Part shown: positions 28,900 to 38,566 of the stretch, piece after piece
Position numbering within the stretch: the first letter of the stretch is position 1
Layout: every line of letters starts with the position of its first letter
Origin: a virus
Length of the DNA stretch: 59,499 bases
Strand: one strand, 5' to 3'
IMG/VR virus record: IMGVR_UViG_3300050821_005203
Span: 1 to 59,499 of that record
Translations under genes and position numbers: made by a program
The notes under the pieces: model-generated
What the model was told of the DNA's origin: nothing
The model's input: the letters and a program-made list of their open reading frames with translations, nothing else
The model's database searches: none

Positions 28900-29958
28900 T
28901 TACCATCCAGGGCCACTTTTGAACATCAGCTTATTCCCGAGCGGCGGATAGTACGCGAGCACGGCGCAGCCATTTCCGCCGGTTCCCTGAGTGCCGCCGG
29001 AATACAGCGCCCCCCCGCCGCCGCCGCACAACCCACCGACCGACCCGTTCGTGCCGGCCCCGCCGCCTCCGCCCCCCGCGCCGTGCGCACCATCGGCAGA
29101 GTCTATCCCGGCCCCACCCGCACCACCGACATTCGCTCCGCCCGACCCGCCACCGCCACCGCCGACGGTCCCCGCCGTGCCATTGCCGGAACTGCCGCCC
29201 GCGCCGGAGCCGGAGCCGCTGAAGTTGTTACCGCCTGCGCCGCCCAAAGTGGCGCTCTGGCCAGCTTGACCGGCAGTCCCGCCGCCCGACCCGCCGCCGC
29301 CCCCTCCAGACCCCGAGCTGCCGTCGTTGCCGCCCGTCGCCCCGTCGCCGTTAGGGCCACCCGCGCCGGCGCCACCTCCGCCACCTCGACCACCCGCGAA
29401 AGACCCGGTCCCGCCGTTACCGCCCGAGTGCTTGACCGCCCCGGTGCCCGTCGCGACGCCGCCGGAGGCCGCTCCGCCCGTGCTGCTGGCACCCTTGGCC
29501 CCGGCGACCACCGCCGATTGCGTGATCGCCCCACAGTTGGCATTAGCATTGCAGAACCAACTGTCTGCGCCTCCGCCGCCGAAGTTGTTGCCCGTGCCGA
29601 TAGACATCGCGACCGTCACACCCGGCGTGAGCCCGACGTTGACCGATTTGGAGTACCCCGACCCGCCACCACCATTAGCGCCAGAGGCGGAACCGCCTGC
29701 GCCCCATATCTCGATTGTGTTGTTAGCCGAATTCCAGTCTGACGGCACGACCAGCGTCGTGGTGCCCGCAGGACAGTAGATGAACTTGGGATACGTCCCA
29801 GAGGTGGAACACGCCGCCTCGGCGACGATCGGACAAAGAATCAGAGAGGCAAAGAGCGAGCGCTCAAGGAAACGGAGTAAGGCAATTACTTGGCAATCCG
29901 TAGCATCGGCATTCACTGGCGAGGACACACCGACCGAACGAGTCGTGATAGCCTTCAT
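28900..29958 (-). CDS. Glycine-rich adhesin-like protein
   Basis: A signal-like stretch (FLERSLFASLILCPIVAEAA) precedes a short beta region (KFIYCPAGTTTLVVPSDWNS, ANNTIEIWGAGG). Then come about 250 residues of glycine-rich repeats (GGGGGAGAGGPNGDG). This is the glycine-rich phage tail-fibre/adhesin pattern. The true start is uncertain: ATG 29958 lies inside the upstream zinc gene, and no canonical start occurs between it and the signal-like region near 29886. If the signal is real, the protein would be exported rather than packaged. Confidence 0.6.
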   Translation of the reverse strand: MKAITTRSVGVSSPVNADATDCQVIALLRFLERSLFASLILCPIVAEAACSTSGTYPKFIYCPAGTTTLVVPSDWNSANNTIEIWGAGGSASGANGGGGSGYSKSVNVGLTPGVTVAMSIGTGNNFGGGGADSWFCNANANCGAITQSAVVAGAKGASSTGGAASGGVATGTGAVKHSGGNGGTGSFAGGRGGGGGAGAGGPNGDGATGGNDGSSGSGGGGGGSGGGTAGQAGQSATLGGAGGNNFSGSGSGAGGSSGNGTAGTVGGGGGGSGGANVGGAGGAGIDSADGAHGAGGGGGGAGTNGSVGGLCGGGGGALYSGGTQGTGGNGCAVLAYYPPLGNKLMFKSGPGW

Positions 29959-30067
29959 GATGACCGCAGGGGCACATCTTCGGACCCGGCGGATCATAGC
30001 ACCACGACGGGACGTAAGGAGACCGTTCGGACGGCCCTGGGTTGCTGTCACTAACTGGTCCCGGCAT
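29864..30067 (-). CDS. Cys-rich small protein (67 aa)
   Basis: The ATG lies two bases after the upstream stop. The C-terminal half (KMCPCGHHEGYHDSFGRCV, SECRCYGLPSNC) contains six cysteines and three histidines spaced like a compact zinc-binding knuckle; the first 28 residues are proline-rich. It overlaps the next gene in another frame. Plausibly real; function unknown. Confidence 0.5.
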   Translation of the reverse strand: MPGPVSDSNPGPSERSPYVPSWCYDPPGPKMCPCGHHEGYHDSFGRCVLASECRCYGLPSNCLTPFP

Positions 30068-30069
30068 TT

Positions 30070-30921
30070 CTAGTGGGTCGCATTCAGCGCCGCTGTCGTG
30101 AGGACGATGTGCGTCGAATCCCGGACATAATAGGAGAGCGTGTCGGTGGCGTTCGCTCCGGTAGATAGCGCGATCGAGGCTGTTCCGCCACTATAAAGAT
30201 ACGACGACCCCCAAGTTCCGATCGTGTCCGATCCAGACGAACTCTGCGTGATCTCGATTACCCCCGACGTACCGGCGACCGGCGTTCCCGATGGATTGGC
30301 AAGAGTGCAGGGACACGATGCGTGAACAAGGGTGAATTTTATGTTGTTGCCCGCCGCCGCGGAGGGCGTAAAGGTCGCGGTAGAGATCGTCAGCGTCTGA
30401 GGCGTTGAGGATTGGGTCGCCGTCCATGTGTTGATCTGACCGAGGAGCTGACCCCAGCCGGGGAACCCTGCGCAATCCAACGACACGCCGTTCGAGAGGT
30501 ACGCGGCGAACCCGCCCGGATAGATTGTTGATGGGCACCCGTTGACGGTCGGCGTGGACGACACGGTCACGTTGGTCGCGGCGAAGTTATCCGCCACCAA
30601 CGTTGCCCCGGCGGGGAAGACGGTGGACGAAATCGCCGGGATATTCAGCGTTAAAGACGAGCCGTTGAGGTTTATCTGGCCCGCCATGTCGCCAGCCCCG
30701 ACGGTCGGACTTGTCGTAACGGTGCGGTCGGGGGCTTTTAGATTGGCGGTCGCCGCCTCGTTGCTGCCTCCGACGATAAAGCCGTTCCCAAAGGTAATCA
30801 TGCTGGTGTTGGGGACGGTGTTGGTCCCGTCGGTGATCGTGAGCGGGACGAACGCACCTACGACGGCCGACAGCCCGAAGATGCCGCTGATAAGAAGGAT
30901 CGCAAAAGCCAGCTTCCTCAC
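30070..30921 (-). CDS. Secreted tail-fibre-like protein paired with a collagen-like gene (283 aa)
   Basis: GTG start overlapping the collagen stop (GTGA). [20 protein letters not shown] is a signal peptide. The rest is a low-charge beta-rich sequence typical of fibre tips ([40 protein letters not shown]). It occupies the same place after a collagen-like gene as 21859-22959 does in the other module. Confidence 0.55.
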   Translation of the reverse strand: MRKLAFAILLISGIFGLSAVVGAFVPLTITDGTNTVPNTSMITFGNGFIVGGSNEAATANLKAPDRTVTTSPTVGAGDMAGQINLNGSSLTLNIPAISSTVFPAGATLVADNFAATNVTVSSTPTVNGCPSTIYPGGFAAYLSNGVSLDCAGFPGWGQLLGQINTWTATQSSTPQTLTISTATFTPSAAAGNNIKFTLVHASCPCTLANPSGTPVAGTSGVIEITQSSSGSDTIGTWGSSYLYSGGTASIALSTGANATDTLSYYVRDSTHIVLTTAALNATH

Positions 30922-32234
30922 CAGACCACCCACCCAGAGCCGTTGTAAGTGAACCAGTTCTGCTGACCGTTCGCGGCCATGAGATACCCCGTCGCGCCAG
31001 CCGTGCTCGCATACGAGTAAATGATAGAGCCGTCCGTTGTCTTAACCGTGCAATTGTTGGTAGTGAAATTGTTGCCGAAATCCTTAATGCCGACGGTCAA
31101 GTTCGTGGCTGGAGAAGCCGGAAGGTTAGCGGTGAGCGCGGCAGGCGTACCCTGGTTGATGCAGTACAACAGACCGTTGGTCGCGGTCATCGCCAAGGGC
31201 GTGGTGTTGCTCGTATAGATGCTGGTCGTTATGGAGAAGCCGCCGGGACCCGACCCGGTGGGACCGATCGCCCCCGTAGGTCCTGTGGGACCCGTGCCCA
31301 TAGGCCCGGTGTTGCCCGTAGGCCCTGTAACGGTCGATCCTGCCCCAGTTGCTCCCGTAGGCCCCGTAGCTCCTACGGAACCGGTCGGCCCGGCAGACGG
31401 TCCGGTCGGACCCGTAACGGTGCTCGGAGTGCCCGTCGGGCCTGTATTGCCCGTTGGGCCTGCAACGCCCTGTGCTCCGCCCGCGCCGGTAGGACCTGTC
31501 GCCCCTAGATTACCAGCCGCGCCGGTCTGACCTGTGGGTCCCGCCGGCCCCGTGGCCCCCGTGGGACCAGCCGACGGACCCGTGGGACCGGTCATGCCGG
31601 CGTTGCCTTGCAGGCCCTGCAACCCTGTCGGACCCGTAGGACCGCCCGCAGGACCTGTGGGTCCCGCCGGCCCGCCGCCGGTCGGACCCGTCGTCCCGGT
31701 CGGTCCCGTCGCCCCTGATGCGCCGGCCCCGGTAGGACCGCTCGGCCCCGTGTGTCCTGTGTAGCCTGTTGGCCCCGTGCCTCCGAGAGGGCCGGTCAAT
31801 CCCAAAGGACCGGGCGGCCCGCTGGGACCGGTTTGTCCGATCGGCCCAGAGGGACCGATTGCCCCGGTAAGACCTATGTGACCGGTCGGCCCAACCTGTC
31901 CGGTAGGTCCGGTCGGACCCTGGATACCAGTGGCGCCCGTAGGCCCGGTCGGTCCCGTAAATCCTACCCCAGACGGACCCTGCTGGCCGGTCGGTCCGCT
32001 TGATCCGGTAGGACCGCCCGCCCCGGTCATCCCGGTCGCCCCCAGAGGGCCTACCGCTCCCGTAGGTCCGTGCGGTCCCGTTCCTCCCGTGAAGCCGCCC
32101 TTCGGGATCTTCGAGTCCTCGATGAACCCGTTCTCGTTCCAGCTCGCAAAATTACCCGGCGTCGGGGGTGTGTTTACCTGCCGTGTCGGGGTACCGGCAT
32201 ATTCGGTTTGGAACGGATCGTTGGAGATCGCCAC
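30918..32234 (-). CDS. Collagen-like protein (438 aa)
   Basis: Head [20 protein letters not shown] then [20 protein letters not shown], about 270 residues of Gly-X-Y (mostly G-P-T/G-A-T), and a C-terminal domain of about 110 residues ([38 protein letters not shown]). The tryptophan-rich end resembles tail-fibre tips. The GTG start follows the stop of the shorter collagen gene. Probably a trimeric virion fibre. Confidence 0.8.
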   Translation of the reverse strand: MAISNDPFQTEYAGTPTRQVNTPPTPGNFASWNENGFIEDSKIPKGGFTGGTGPHGPTGAVGPLGATGMTGAGGPTGSSGPTGQQGPSGVGFTGPTGPTGATGIQGPTGPTGQVGPTGHIGLTGAIGPSGPIGQTGPSGPPGPLGLTGPLGGTGPTGYTGHTGPSGPTGAGASGATGPTGTTGPTGGGPAGPTGPAGGPTGPTGLQGLQGNAGMTGPTGPSAGPTGATGPAGPTGQTGAAGNLGATGPTGAGGAQGVAGPTGNTGPTGTPSTVTGPTGPSAGPTGSVGATGPTGATGAGSTVTGPTGNTGPMGTGPTGPTGAIGPTGSGPGGFSITTSIYTSNTTPLAMTATNGLLYCINQGTPAALTANLPASPATNLTVGIKDFGNNFTTNNCTVKTTDGSIIYSYASTAGATGYLMAANGQQNWFTYNGSGWVVW

Positions 32235-32235
32235 G

Positions 32236-32703
32236 TCACGAGAAGCCCGTGATCAGCCCGTTGGTAACGGTGATCGTCTTCCCGACGAGCGAAGATGTCG
32301 TGATGGTGCCAGAAAATCCCGCGACCGCTCCAGTCGGACCGGTTGGTCCCGTCGAGCCCAGCGACGGGCCAGTAGGTCCCGTAGCGCCCGTATTCGTTGC
32401 AGTCCCCGCAGGACCCGTTGCCCCAATGTGTCCGGTAGCTCCGGTAGGCCCTACGGAGCCGGTAGCGCCGGTAGCCGTGCCGGTGATCGGGAGTGGGTTG
32501 GCGGCACTCACCGCTACGACAGCGCCCGAAGGACCGACGAAAGATACCGTGACGGGATTGAGGGGCGTGCCGATCGCCGACCCGGTCGGACCGAGAAGGT
32601 TCATCGGCATAGCGTTCGCCGCGCTTACAGGAATCTGCGCGCCGCTAGGACCGATAAACTCTACGGTTACGGGATTGAGGGGCGGAGGTGTTTGGCTCGG
32701 CAG
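32236..32703 (-). CDS. Short collagen-like protein, probable CTG start (155 aa)
   Basis: Two repeats of a 'NPVTVxFxGPSGA' unit ([20 protein letters not shown] and [20 protein letters not shown]) lead into a G-P-T/G-A-T collagen stretch and a short tail ([20 protein letters not shown]). The first ATG (32610) cuts off the first unit, so CTG 32703 downstream of the GAGCATAG element is preferred. It is the first of a collagen gene pair, as at 24710-25429. Confidence 0.6.
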   Translation of the reverse strand: MPSQTPPPLNPVTVEFIGPSGAQIPVSAANAMPMNLLGPTGSAIGTPLNPVTVSFVGPSGAVVAVSAANPLPITGTATGATGSVGPTGATGHIGATGPAGTATNTGATGPTGPSLGSTGPTGPTGAVAGFSGTITTSSLVGKTITVTNGLITGFS

Positions 32704-32724
32704 CCGATGCTATGCTCTCGATCT
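32701..32724 (-). promoter_or_regulatory. GAGCATAG-N6-CTG start element
   Basis: AGATCGAGAGCATAGC (minus strand, 32724-32709), five bases, then CTG at 32703. Sixteen bases are identical to the copies at 57996 and 58202. The HNH gene upstream ends within its first bases. Confidence 0.55.
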
Positions 32725-33202
32725 ACTCGACATCCGCCCACGCACGACGCGTACAGATAGAATTCATCATGGTCAAAGACACACCGAATTCACGGGCAAG
32801 ATCAACCTGTCGAGCCGAAGATAGTCTTATCTTCCTGATTTGATCGGCGGTCAGTTTGGATGCCACCTCAGATCCGCTAGATTGCGTACCGTGCCTGATA
32901 CGATCACGCGCATTATCAAGCAACGTCTTCCAGACCAAATTATTCGGAGTATTATTAGTTTTGTCGCCATCGTCATGGGCGGCATGATGGCCGATAGTCG
33001 GGGGCAGACCATTAAATGTCTCGCAAACGATCCTATTGACGCGAACTCGCAACCTTCTTTCACAATCGGAAAAATTAACGACCAGATATCCATACATATC
33101 AGGAAATGGGGATAATGCCCTGCCCGTTTTGGCATTCCTGACGCGCCCCAAGTCTGACACTTCATACTTCTGCCAGTTGAGGCACGGCAACCACGTTTCC
33201 AT
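32723..33202 (-). CDS. HNH homing endonuclease with NUMOD4 domain (159 aa)
   Basis: METWLPCLNWQKYEVSDLGR is the NUMOD4 module (W-x-P...Y-E-V-S-D-x-G-R-V-R-N). The HNH core is VNRIVCETFNGLPPTIGHHA and DDGDKTNNTPNNLVWKT. The C-terminus (LTADQIRKIRLSSARQVDLA, REFGVSLTMMNSI) is a DNA-binding helix-turn-helix. AT-richer than the flanking genes. Inserted between two tail genes with its stop on a GAGCATAG element. Confidence 0.85.
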   Translation of the reverse strand: METWLPCLNWQKYEVSDLGRVRNAKTGRALSPFPDMYGYLVVNFSDCERRLRVRVNRIVCETFNGLPPTIGHHAAHDDGDKTNNTPNNLVWKTLLDNARDRIRHGTQSSGSEVASKLTADQIRKIRLSSARQVDLAREFGVSLTMMNSICTRRAWADVE

Positions 33203-33556
33203 CTAGGGCTTACACCACCAAGTTCCGCCCGCCGCAGTCGCCATGCACAACGCTCCAGTATTCTGAGCGCGTGACGTAACGCCACTCACACCGGATAGCG
33301 TGAGCCCGCCTGCCCCGCTTGCGAACAGCCACACGGCAAACGGGAACGGCAGCGGCGACTTGAACGTGACCGTCTCGGCGCCAGAATTGAGGAATACGAG
33401 CATCCGGCACTGGTCGATCGCCGGGTTTATCGTGTAGGCGGTCTCGGCTGCCGGGTGAGTTCTCGCGTGCATCGAGTACGCCGGACAGGTCGCGCTCTGC
33501 GAATACGCTAGGGACGGCAGGGCGCACAGCGCGAGCGCCGCAAGGATCGATCTCAT
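33203..33556 (-). CDS. Secreted small protein (117 aa)
   Basis: Signal peptide MRSILAALALCALPSLAYSQ. The mature part is beta-rich (MLVFLNSGAETVTFKSPLPF, GTWWCKP at the end) with four cysteines. The composition resembles the C-terminal domains of the collagen-like proteins (a sequence ending W-x-x-x). Possibly a fibre-tip domain now encoded separately. Confidence 0.5.
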   Translation of the reverse strand: MRSILAALALCALPSLAYSQSATCPAYSMHARTHPAAETAYTINPAIDQCRMLVFLNSGAETVTFKSPLPFPFAVWLFASGAGGLTLSGVSGVTSRAQNTGALCMATAAGGTWWCKP

Positions 33557-33732
33557 CGTTTTGCCTTCTTCGATTTGGACTTGCCGGATTCGGACATCGC
33601 GATAGCTATCGCCCGTTTGCGGCCCTTCACCTTCGGGCCGGACTTCGATCCGCTATGCAGTTCGCCGTGTTTAAACTCGTGCATCACCTTGTGAACTTTC
33701 TTCTGCGATGCGGTCTCTTTCTTGCGCGCCAT
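33553..33732 (-). CDS. DUF6496-like basic protein (59 aa)
   Basis: MARKKETASQKKVHKVMHEF, then HGELHSGSKSGPKVKGRKRA and IAIAMSESGKSKSKKAKR. This layout, with V-M-x-E-F-K-x-G-x-L-x-S-G and a basic Q/R-A-I-A-I-A block, matches DUF6496, a family of unknown function frequent in rhizobial and phage genomes. Start overlaps the upstream stop (TGATG). Confidence 0.65.
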   Translation of the reverse strand: MARKKETASQKKVHKVMHEFKHGELHSGSKSGPKVKGRKRAIAIAMSESGKSKSKKAKR

Positions 33733-34331
33733 CAACCCCTCCGTATCGACAGCCAAACCGCAGGCACGACCGCCACCGCCCCGTAGAGCGCCAGCAACCC
33801 GAGTTGCGTGGGCGTCGGTGCCGCTAGGATATCCCGCGCCAAGAGATACGCCCCGAGCAAGGTTAACAGCGACGGCGCCCGGTCGGCTATGAACGCGAGG
33901 ATCGTCCCGGCGAAGCCTGCCGCCCGCTGCAGTGCCTGTGCGGCGGCGGCGGTCTTCTCCGCCACCTGATGCTGACGCTGTGCCTCGGCGATTGCTTGCG
34001 CGGCTTTCGTGCGCGCATCGACGATCTGCTTGGCGGCGGCGTCTTGAATCTTGGCCTTCTCGGTTTCCGCCGTCTCGGCGGTGGTTTGTACGCGAGCCTC
34101 GGCCGCATTCGCCCGAGCGGCCTCGGTCTGCATCTGCGTGATTGCGCTGTCCGCCACACGCCCGGTCTCGATCAGTTGGCGACGGAGTTCCGCGATGATG
34201 TCCTCCGGCGGAGCGATCTGATGCTGCTCCTCGCGCTCGGCGTGATCGAGGTCTATCGCGGCTCGCAGTTGTAGCTCCTGATCCGTGGCGGCGCGTTCGG
34301 AGACGATCGCCAAGCCGGTCTTACGAGGCAT
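33732..34331 (-). CDS. Coiled-coil membrane protein (199 aa)
   Basis: Residues 40-140 are an alanine-rich coiled coil (AAEARVQTTAETAETEKAKI, AQAIAEAQRQHQVAEKTAAA). Two membrane segments follow (SLLTLLGAYLLARDILA and LGLLALYGAVAVVPAVWLSI). The start overlaps the previous gene by 11 bases. Possible membrane anchor or DNA-ejection channel component; not recognised. Confidence 0.55.
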   Translation of the reverse strand: MPRKTGLAIVSERAATDQELQLRAAIDLDHAEREEQHQIAPPEDIIAELRRQLIETGRVADSAITQMQTEAARANAAEARVQTTAETAETEKAKIQDAAAKQIVDARTKAAQAIAEAQRQHQVAEKTAAAAQALQRAAGFAGTILAFIADRAPSLLTLLGAYLLARDILAAPTPTQLGLLALYGAVAVVPAVWLSIRRG

Positions 34332-34557
34332 CTTTGTATCCGCCGTGCTTGCCGTAGAGCTGGTGTCTCATCAGCCCCATTTCGGTTGCGATCTCGTATT
34401 CAGCCTGTGCGCCGAATAACACTGCCCACCGCGGCACGATAGCTGTACGGCCTTCCATGCCCTGATCGCTGTAACCAACCATCTCATCAGGCTCTATCCC
34501 CGCGGCACGGCAAAGAGACACCGCGCGTTCTTTCACGCGGTCGCGGATCGCCGTCAC
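34321..34557 (-). CDS. Hypothetical protein (78 aa)
   Basis: GTG start overlapping the upstream stop. A helical N-terminus (DRVKERAVSLCRAAGIEPDE) is followed by GYSDQGMEGRTAIVPRWAVL, a short mixed segment. It lies between internal-virion genes and a small gene, with overlaps at both ends. No family recognised. Confidence 0.5.
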   Translation of the reverse strand: MTAIRDRVKERAVSLCRAAGIEPDEMVGYSDQGMEGRTAIVPRWAVLFGAQAEYEIATEMGLMRHQLYGKHGGYKDAS

Positions 34558-34829
34558 TCCTCCCCTCCCGAGATCGTCCTACGGTAGTCGTCAAATGCGC
34601 TCTGCGGCTTGGGTGCGGTTTGGCCGGACTGCCGTTTGTCTGACTTCCAAAACTCGGTCAACACCTTGAGTCCCGAGAGCTTCTCAACGATCGGTATGTC
34701 GTCGTCGGTGCGCAGCTTCTCCGCGAGATCGAGCGCAAGCGCATCGATCTTTTTGCGCAGCACGTCCTCGGGAGCATCGGTGGGCGGGACCAACGATAGG
34801 GGCGGAGATGTCCGTTTTGCGCGAGCCAT
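34554..34829 (-). CDS. Hypothetical helical protein (91 aa)
   Basis: AAGGAG four bases before the ATG sets the start. A basic, proline-rich N-terminus (MARAKRTSPPLSLVPPTDAP) precedes a helical middle (RKKIDALALDLAEKLRTDDD, EKLSGLKVLTEFWKSDKRQS). No known domain; a small structural or regulatory protein within the virion operon. Confidence 0.5.
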   Translation of the reverse strand: MARAKRTSPPLSLVPPTDAPEDVLRKKIDALALDLAEKLRTDDDIPIVEKLSGLKVLTEFWKSDKRQSGQTAPKPQSAFDDYRRTISGGEE

Positions 34830-34846
34830 GCCGCTCCTTACCACAT

Positions 34847-36559
34847 TTACGGGGAAGCCGCACGCCGCATCGTGTCGGCGTCCGTGGGGACCGCAGACAA
34901 TGCGCCGGGATTCATGATGAGCGGCAGCGGTCCCGGCGGCGGCGCGGTAGACGACATCGCTCTCTGGTAAGGCTGGGAAAGAACCGTGGCGCGGGCGGCG
35001 GGGCGAGCCAACAGCAATTCGGCCACTCCGGGATGACCCGCCGCTACTCCCGCGCCCGCTCCGATGACATCGAAGACACTCAACGGCTCCACATGCCCGA
35101 ACGAAGCTGGCGGCTGTGTCGCTTTAGGGAATGCCAAAGATGTGTTCGCGATCTGCTCCAGCTCACCGGTCAGCGGTTTGTCGGCGACCTTGAGACGACC
35201 AAGCACCCGCGCATTTACATCGCCCGTAGCGGGGTTTGTTGCGAGTTCGACATCGTGTGAGCGAGCAATTAACTGACGCGCCGCCCGGTACTTATCGACC
35301 AGATCCGTTCGCCCCGTCTGGGCCGAGATGTTGCGTTCGAGCAGATCGTCCACCGCATTAGCGGCTTGCCTCATCGCTATGCCGAGAGCCTGTTTGCTCG
35401 GGTCGTCCCCCGCCCTCATGTAGCGGCTCGCGCCGAACCGTAACTCCCGCACCAACTCCAAGGCCATGTCAGGCGTCATCTGCCGCACGCCCTGCAGTTC
35501 GGTCTTGAGGTCGTCGATAGCTTGGTTTTTGGTGATCTTAGGGAATGCCTGTTGCAGTTGGGCGCTGACCCCGCCTAGTTGAGAGATCGTCTGATCATAA
35601 ACGGGGTCGGCAATCATGCTCGGAATTGAGGTCGCGACGTTTCGGTATTCGCGCGATGCGTCCTGCCGAACTTGCTTGAACACCTGATCGCTCATCACCG
35701 TATCCGGCGGCAGGCCGAGCGCCTTCGCTGCGAGTTGATTCGTCACCTCCGCATTTTTTGCCGACGCCTGTTGCTGGGTCTTGATTTTGCCGCCCCACCC
35801 CGACAGGGCGGTGGACACGACGCCGGGGCGCTCGCTGAAGGCGTTGGGCGGAAGGACATAACCAGCCTGCCGCGCCTCCATCGCCATGCGCCGAGGATCT
35901 GCCGCCAGACTTGCCTTGCCGTATGGCAGGGCACCTCCAACCAACCCCGCGCCGATCTGCCCAGCAGTACCAAGGCCAGCTTCCGTCGCGCCCTGCGCTG
36001 CCGCACCGCCCAGCGCTCCCGACGCCGTCTGCAGGCCCGGTCGCTCCGCAAGGCTTCCGGCCACCCCCTTGATGGTAGGTGACGTTGCCAAGCCAGCGAC
36101 GGTTTCCGCAGCACGGGCGGGACCCAAAGCGCCGGCAGCGCCGCCCGCTACAGCTTCGGCCGTCCGCTCAACCCCAGTGCTGGGGCGTTTAACGCCGACC
36201 AGATCCAACACCTTGTCGGTCATCTCTTGCGGCGTTGCCGTTTCCGGCCAACCGAAATGATGGGCGACTTTGTTATAAATCCCAGTCGTGAGTTCCGTCA
36301 GCCCAACCGCTCCCGCCCCAGCTGCAGCCCCTGGTATTGCCCCGACCCCGCCAAACGGTGCCCCGAGAACTGCGCCCAACCCGGCACCAACCGCCATCGG
36401 GGCGATACCGCGCGTGAGCGATCCCTCTAGTCCTCCGAGCGAGGTAGATTGAGGCGTTTGTTTGCTCGCGTATTCTTTCATCACGCGATCCATCACCCCA
36501 GGATCAGTGCCCTCCGGGAAGTCGTGGATCACGCCATCCGCAGACTGCGCGTGCGGCAT
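34847..36559 (-). CDS. Internal virion / DNA-ejection protein (570 aa)
   Basis: Residues 45-125 are a glycine/alanine-rich membrane-active segment (GIAPMAVGAGLGAVLGAPFG, AIPGAAAGAGAVGLTE) and residues 145-220 another. The rest is long helices (VFKQVRQDASREYRNVATSI, QAIDDLKTELQGVRQMTPDM). This mix of amphipathic glycine stretches and helices is typical of podovirus ejection proteins that form a channel across the envelope. Position just after two similar large genes supports it. Identity by analogy, not by a specific motif. Confidence 0.6.
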   Translation of the reverse strand: MPHAQSADGVIHDFPEGTDPGVMDRVMKEYASKQTPQSTSLGGLEGSLTRGIAPMAVGAGLGAVLGAPFGGVGAIPGAAAGAGAVGLTELTTGIYNKVAHHFGWPETATPQEMTDKVLDLVGVKRPSTGVERTAEAVAGGAAGALGPARAAETVAGLATSPTIKGVAGSLAERPGLQTASGALGGAAAQGATEAGLGTAGQIGAGLVGGALPYGKASLAADPRRMAMEARQAGYVLPPNAFSERPGVVSTALSGWGGKIKTQQQASAKNAEVTNQLAAKALGLPPDTVMSDQVFKQVRQDASREYRNVATSIPSMIADPVYDQTISQLGGVSAQLQQAFPKITKNQAIDDLKTELQGVRQMTPDMALELVRELRFGASRYMRAGDDPSKQALGIAMRQAANAVDDLLERNISAQTGRTDLVDKYRAARQLIARSHDVELATNPATGDVNARVLGRLKVADKPLTGELEQIANTSLAFPKATQPPASFGHVEPLSVFDVIGAGAGVAAGHPGVAELLLARPAARATVLSQPYQRAMSSTAPPPGPLPLIMNPGALSAVPTDADTMRRAASP

Positions 36560-38566
36560 TTACTGAACTCTGTTCCCTTGGGCGTCGTATTTGATGATCG
36601 TATCACTCGTGCCTTGAGTCGCTCCCATTTGATCCGGCTTGATCTTCAGGGGATCTTCGCCGCTGAATAAGGAACTCATTTCGTGCGCGCTGAGTTGAAC
36701 GGCGGCCTTCTCCGCGCCAATCTCTCTCTTCATCTGGGCTATCACGGAGTCAAGCTGGCCTTGGCTCCATGCTGTTTGCAGCATGTGCTCCCCGCGCTCC
36801 AAATCAGCCACCCGCGGGATGCCGCTCGGGTTGAGCGCACGCATATACACGTACAGCAACGAATTTAGCGCCTGGCCGAAAGCCACCACGTCGGGATCGC
36901 CGGTTTTCTCTCTCCCCACCAGCAGGATACGGTTGATCGTTGGATAATCGGTTCGGCTAACCTTGTGCGACAGGTCCTCGACGATCGGGATCATTTGATC
37001 CGCCGCGTTCGAGGCTATCGTGAGGGTTGAGGCACGGCGTCCGGTGGCGCTCGCCGCCGCTTGCTGGCCGGAATATTGCGTCGCCTGATACTGAGGGTTG
37101 AGTTTGAATACCTCCGTCATGACGGCTTGCCCATAGGGCGAACGCATCGCATAGCCGCTCATCGGGGCCATTTGATAGTTAGCGATGGCTTGAGCGGTTG
37201 TCTTTACCTGCTCAGGGGTCCCGGCTGATTGTGTAGCGGTTCCGACTTTCTGAGCGCCGCCCGGCGAATATGGCTGCCTATCTAGGGTCGTCGCCTCGCC
37301 TGAGTTGGGATTGTACCGGTACTGAACGGGGTTACCCGCCTCGTCCTTCTTGGTCGGGTCAGTGAGAATTTGCCAACCCTTGTTCTCCATCTCGTCAAGC
37401 CGCCGCATCTGCAACGTGAATTGCCGATCGGCTTGCGCCATCTGGTCCCGGTGCTGCTCCAGCGCCCGCTGATCCCCGAGTTGGGCAGATACCGCGAGCC
37501 GCTCGTTCCCGAGCGCCGACAGCATTGCCTGCAGCCGCGACATCTTCTCGCCCGAGTCCAACTTCTCGTCGGCGAGGGTGTCGCGGATCAGATCGTGCTG
37601 GATCTGACCCATCCTCTGCAGGGTCTCGATATGGAACTTCCACTGATCGACGTTGGCCCGGTAGGCGGTCTCGTCCTGCTTGTTGTATGCCTCCATCGCT
37701 GCGCCGCCGGCATTCAGAGACGCCATCAGGGGTTGTTTGGTTAGAAGCCCGCCGAGGATGCCGATAACCGTCGCCACGCCGCCCATGCGCTGCATCAGGT
37801 CGCGCGGATCGTTCTTCGGCCCCTCCTCCTGCAATTTTAGGGCACGCTCTTCGTACTCGGCCATTTTTTGCCGAGCCTCTTGGAGCATGTTGAACATCTT
37901 GGGGTCTCGACCGGTCTTGCCGATCTCCTCCATGATCTTGTGCGTCTCGGCGGCGATACCCTGAAGCTCAGAGGAGCCGGTGGCATAACGCTCTTCCCGA
38001 GCGGCGGCATATTGCGGACGGATGGAGGTCCACGTAGCGTGCAGCGCTCCTTCGTCGATCTTTCCGGCCTGCGCATCGGCATCGAGATCGCGCCCAGTCT
38101 TCGCTTTGTAGTCACGGCGCGCAACCCACAGCCCGGCCCGGTCCCGGTCGGACGGATCGTCTTTGTTGAGAACCCACCCGACTTGGCGGAACGCTTTTGC
38201 CGCGTCGTTCCATGTCCCTGGCTCGAACTGCCACTCGCTAAAGGCGTGGGTGGGCTTGCCGGTGGGGCCGATCGCTCCGGGGATGACGTTGCCGGGCGGC
38301 ACCGGATCATTGCCGTATAAAACATTGCGATTGCCTGATTCGCCGCCCTTAATTTTGGATACCAGGGGCTGCAGAGCCGTAGGAATAACTTGCGAGGACG
38401 TTGCCAGGGGAGGCGCAGCGTTAGCCGTTGCCGGAGGCGCCGCCGTCGGCATCGACGGGAATTGATAGATCGTCGCGCCTTGCCCTGCCGCTTGCTGTAC
38501 GGCAGGAGCCGGGATAGGCGGTAACGGCGCTCGTGCCTGCGGGAGATCTTCGCGGGCTTCGCTCAT
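36560..38566 (-). CDS. Internal virion protein with transglycosylase-like domain (668 aa)
   Basis: Residues 70-190 look like a lysozyme-like domain: VSKIKGGESGNRNVLYGND with a candidate catalytic Glu, FSEWQFEPGTWNDAAKAFRQ, then DRDRAGLWVARRDYKAKTGR. Residues 195-400 are helices/coiled coil (MFNMLQEARQKMAEYEERAL) with a possible membrane helix (GGVATVIGILGGLLTKQPLM). The rest is a helical ejection-type body. T7 gp16 has a comparable plan, with an N-terminal transglycosylase that opens the cell wall for DNA entry. Confidence 0.65.
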   Translation of the reverse strand: MSEAREDLPQARAPLPPIPAPAVQQAAGQGATIYQFPSMPTAAPPATANAAPPLATSSQVIPTALQPLVSKIKGGESGNRNVLYGNDPVPPGNVIPGAIGPTGKPTHAFSEWQFEPGTWNDAAKAFRQVGWVLNKDDPSDRDRAGLWVARRDYKAKTGRDLDADAQAGKIDEGALHATWTSIRPQYAAAREERYATGSSELQGIAAETHKIMEEIGKTGRDPKMFNMLQEARQKMAEYEERALKLQEEGPKNDPRDLMQRMGGVATVIGILGGLLTKQPLMASLNAGGAAMEAYNKQDETAYRANVDQWKFHIETLQRMGQIQHDLIRDTLADEKLDSGEKMSRLQAMLSALGNERLAVSAQLGDQRALEQHRDQMAQADRQFTLQMRRLDEMENKGWQILTDPTKKDEAGNPVQYRYNPNSGEATTLDRQPYSPGGAQKVGTATQSAGTPEQVKTTAQAIANYQMAPMSGYAMRSPYGQAVMTEVFKLNPQYQATQYSGQQAAASATGRRASTLTIASNAADQMIPIVEDLSHKVSRTDYPTINRILLVGREKTGDPDVVAFGQALNSLLYVYMRALNPSGIPRVADLERGEHMLQTAWSQGQLDSVIAQMKREIGAEKAAVQLSAHEMSSLFSGEDPLKIKPDQMGATQGTSDTIIKYDAQGNRVQ

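Noticed and set aside
28991-29742. Proline- and arginine-rich ORFs antisense to the glycine-rich adhesin
   Set aside because: Generated by GGC/GGT repeats read backwards; no start signals and very skewed composition.
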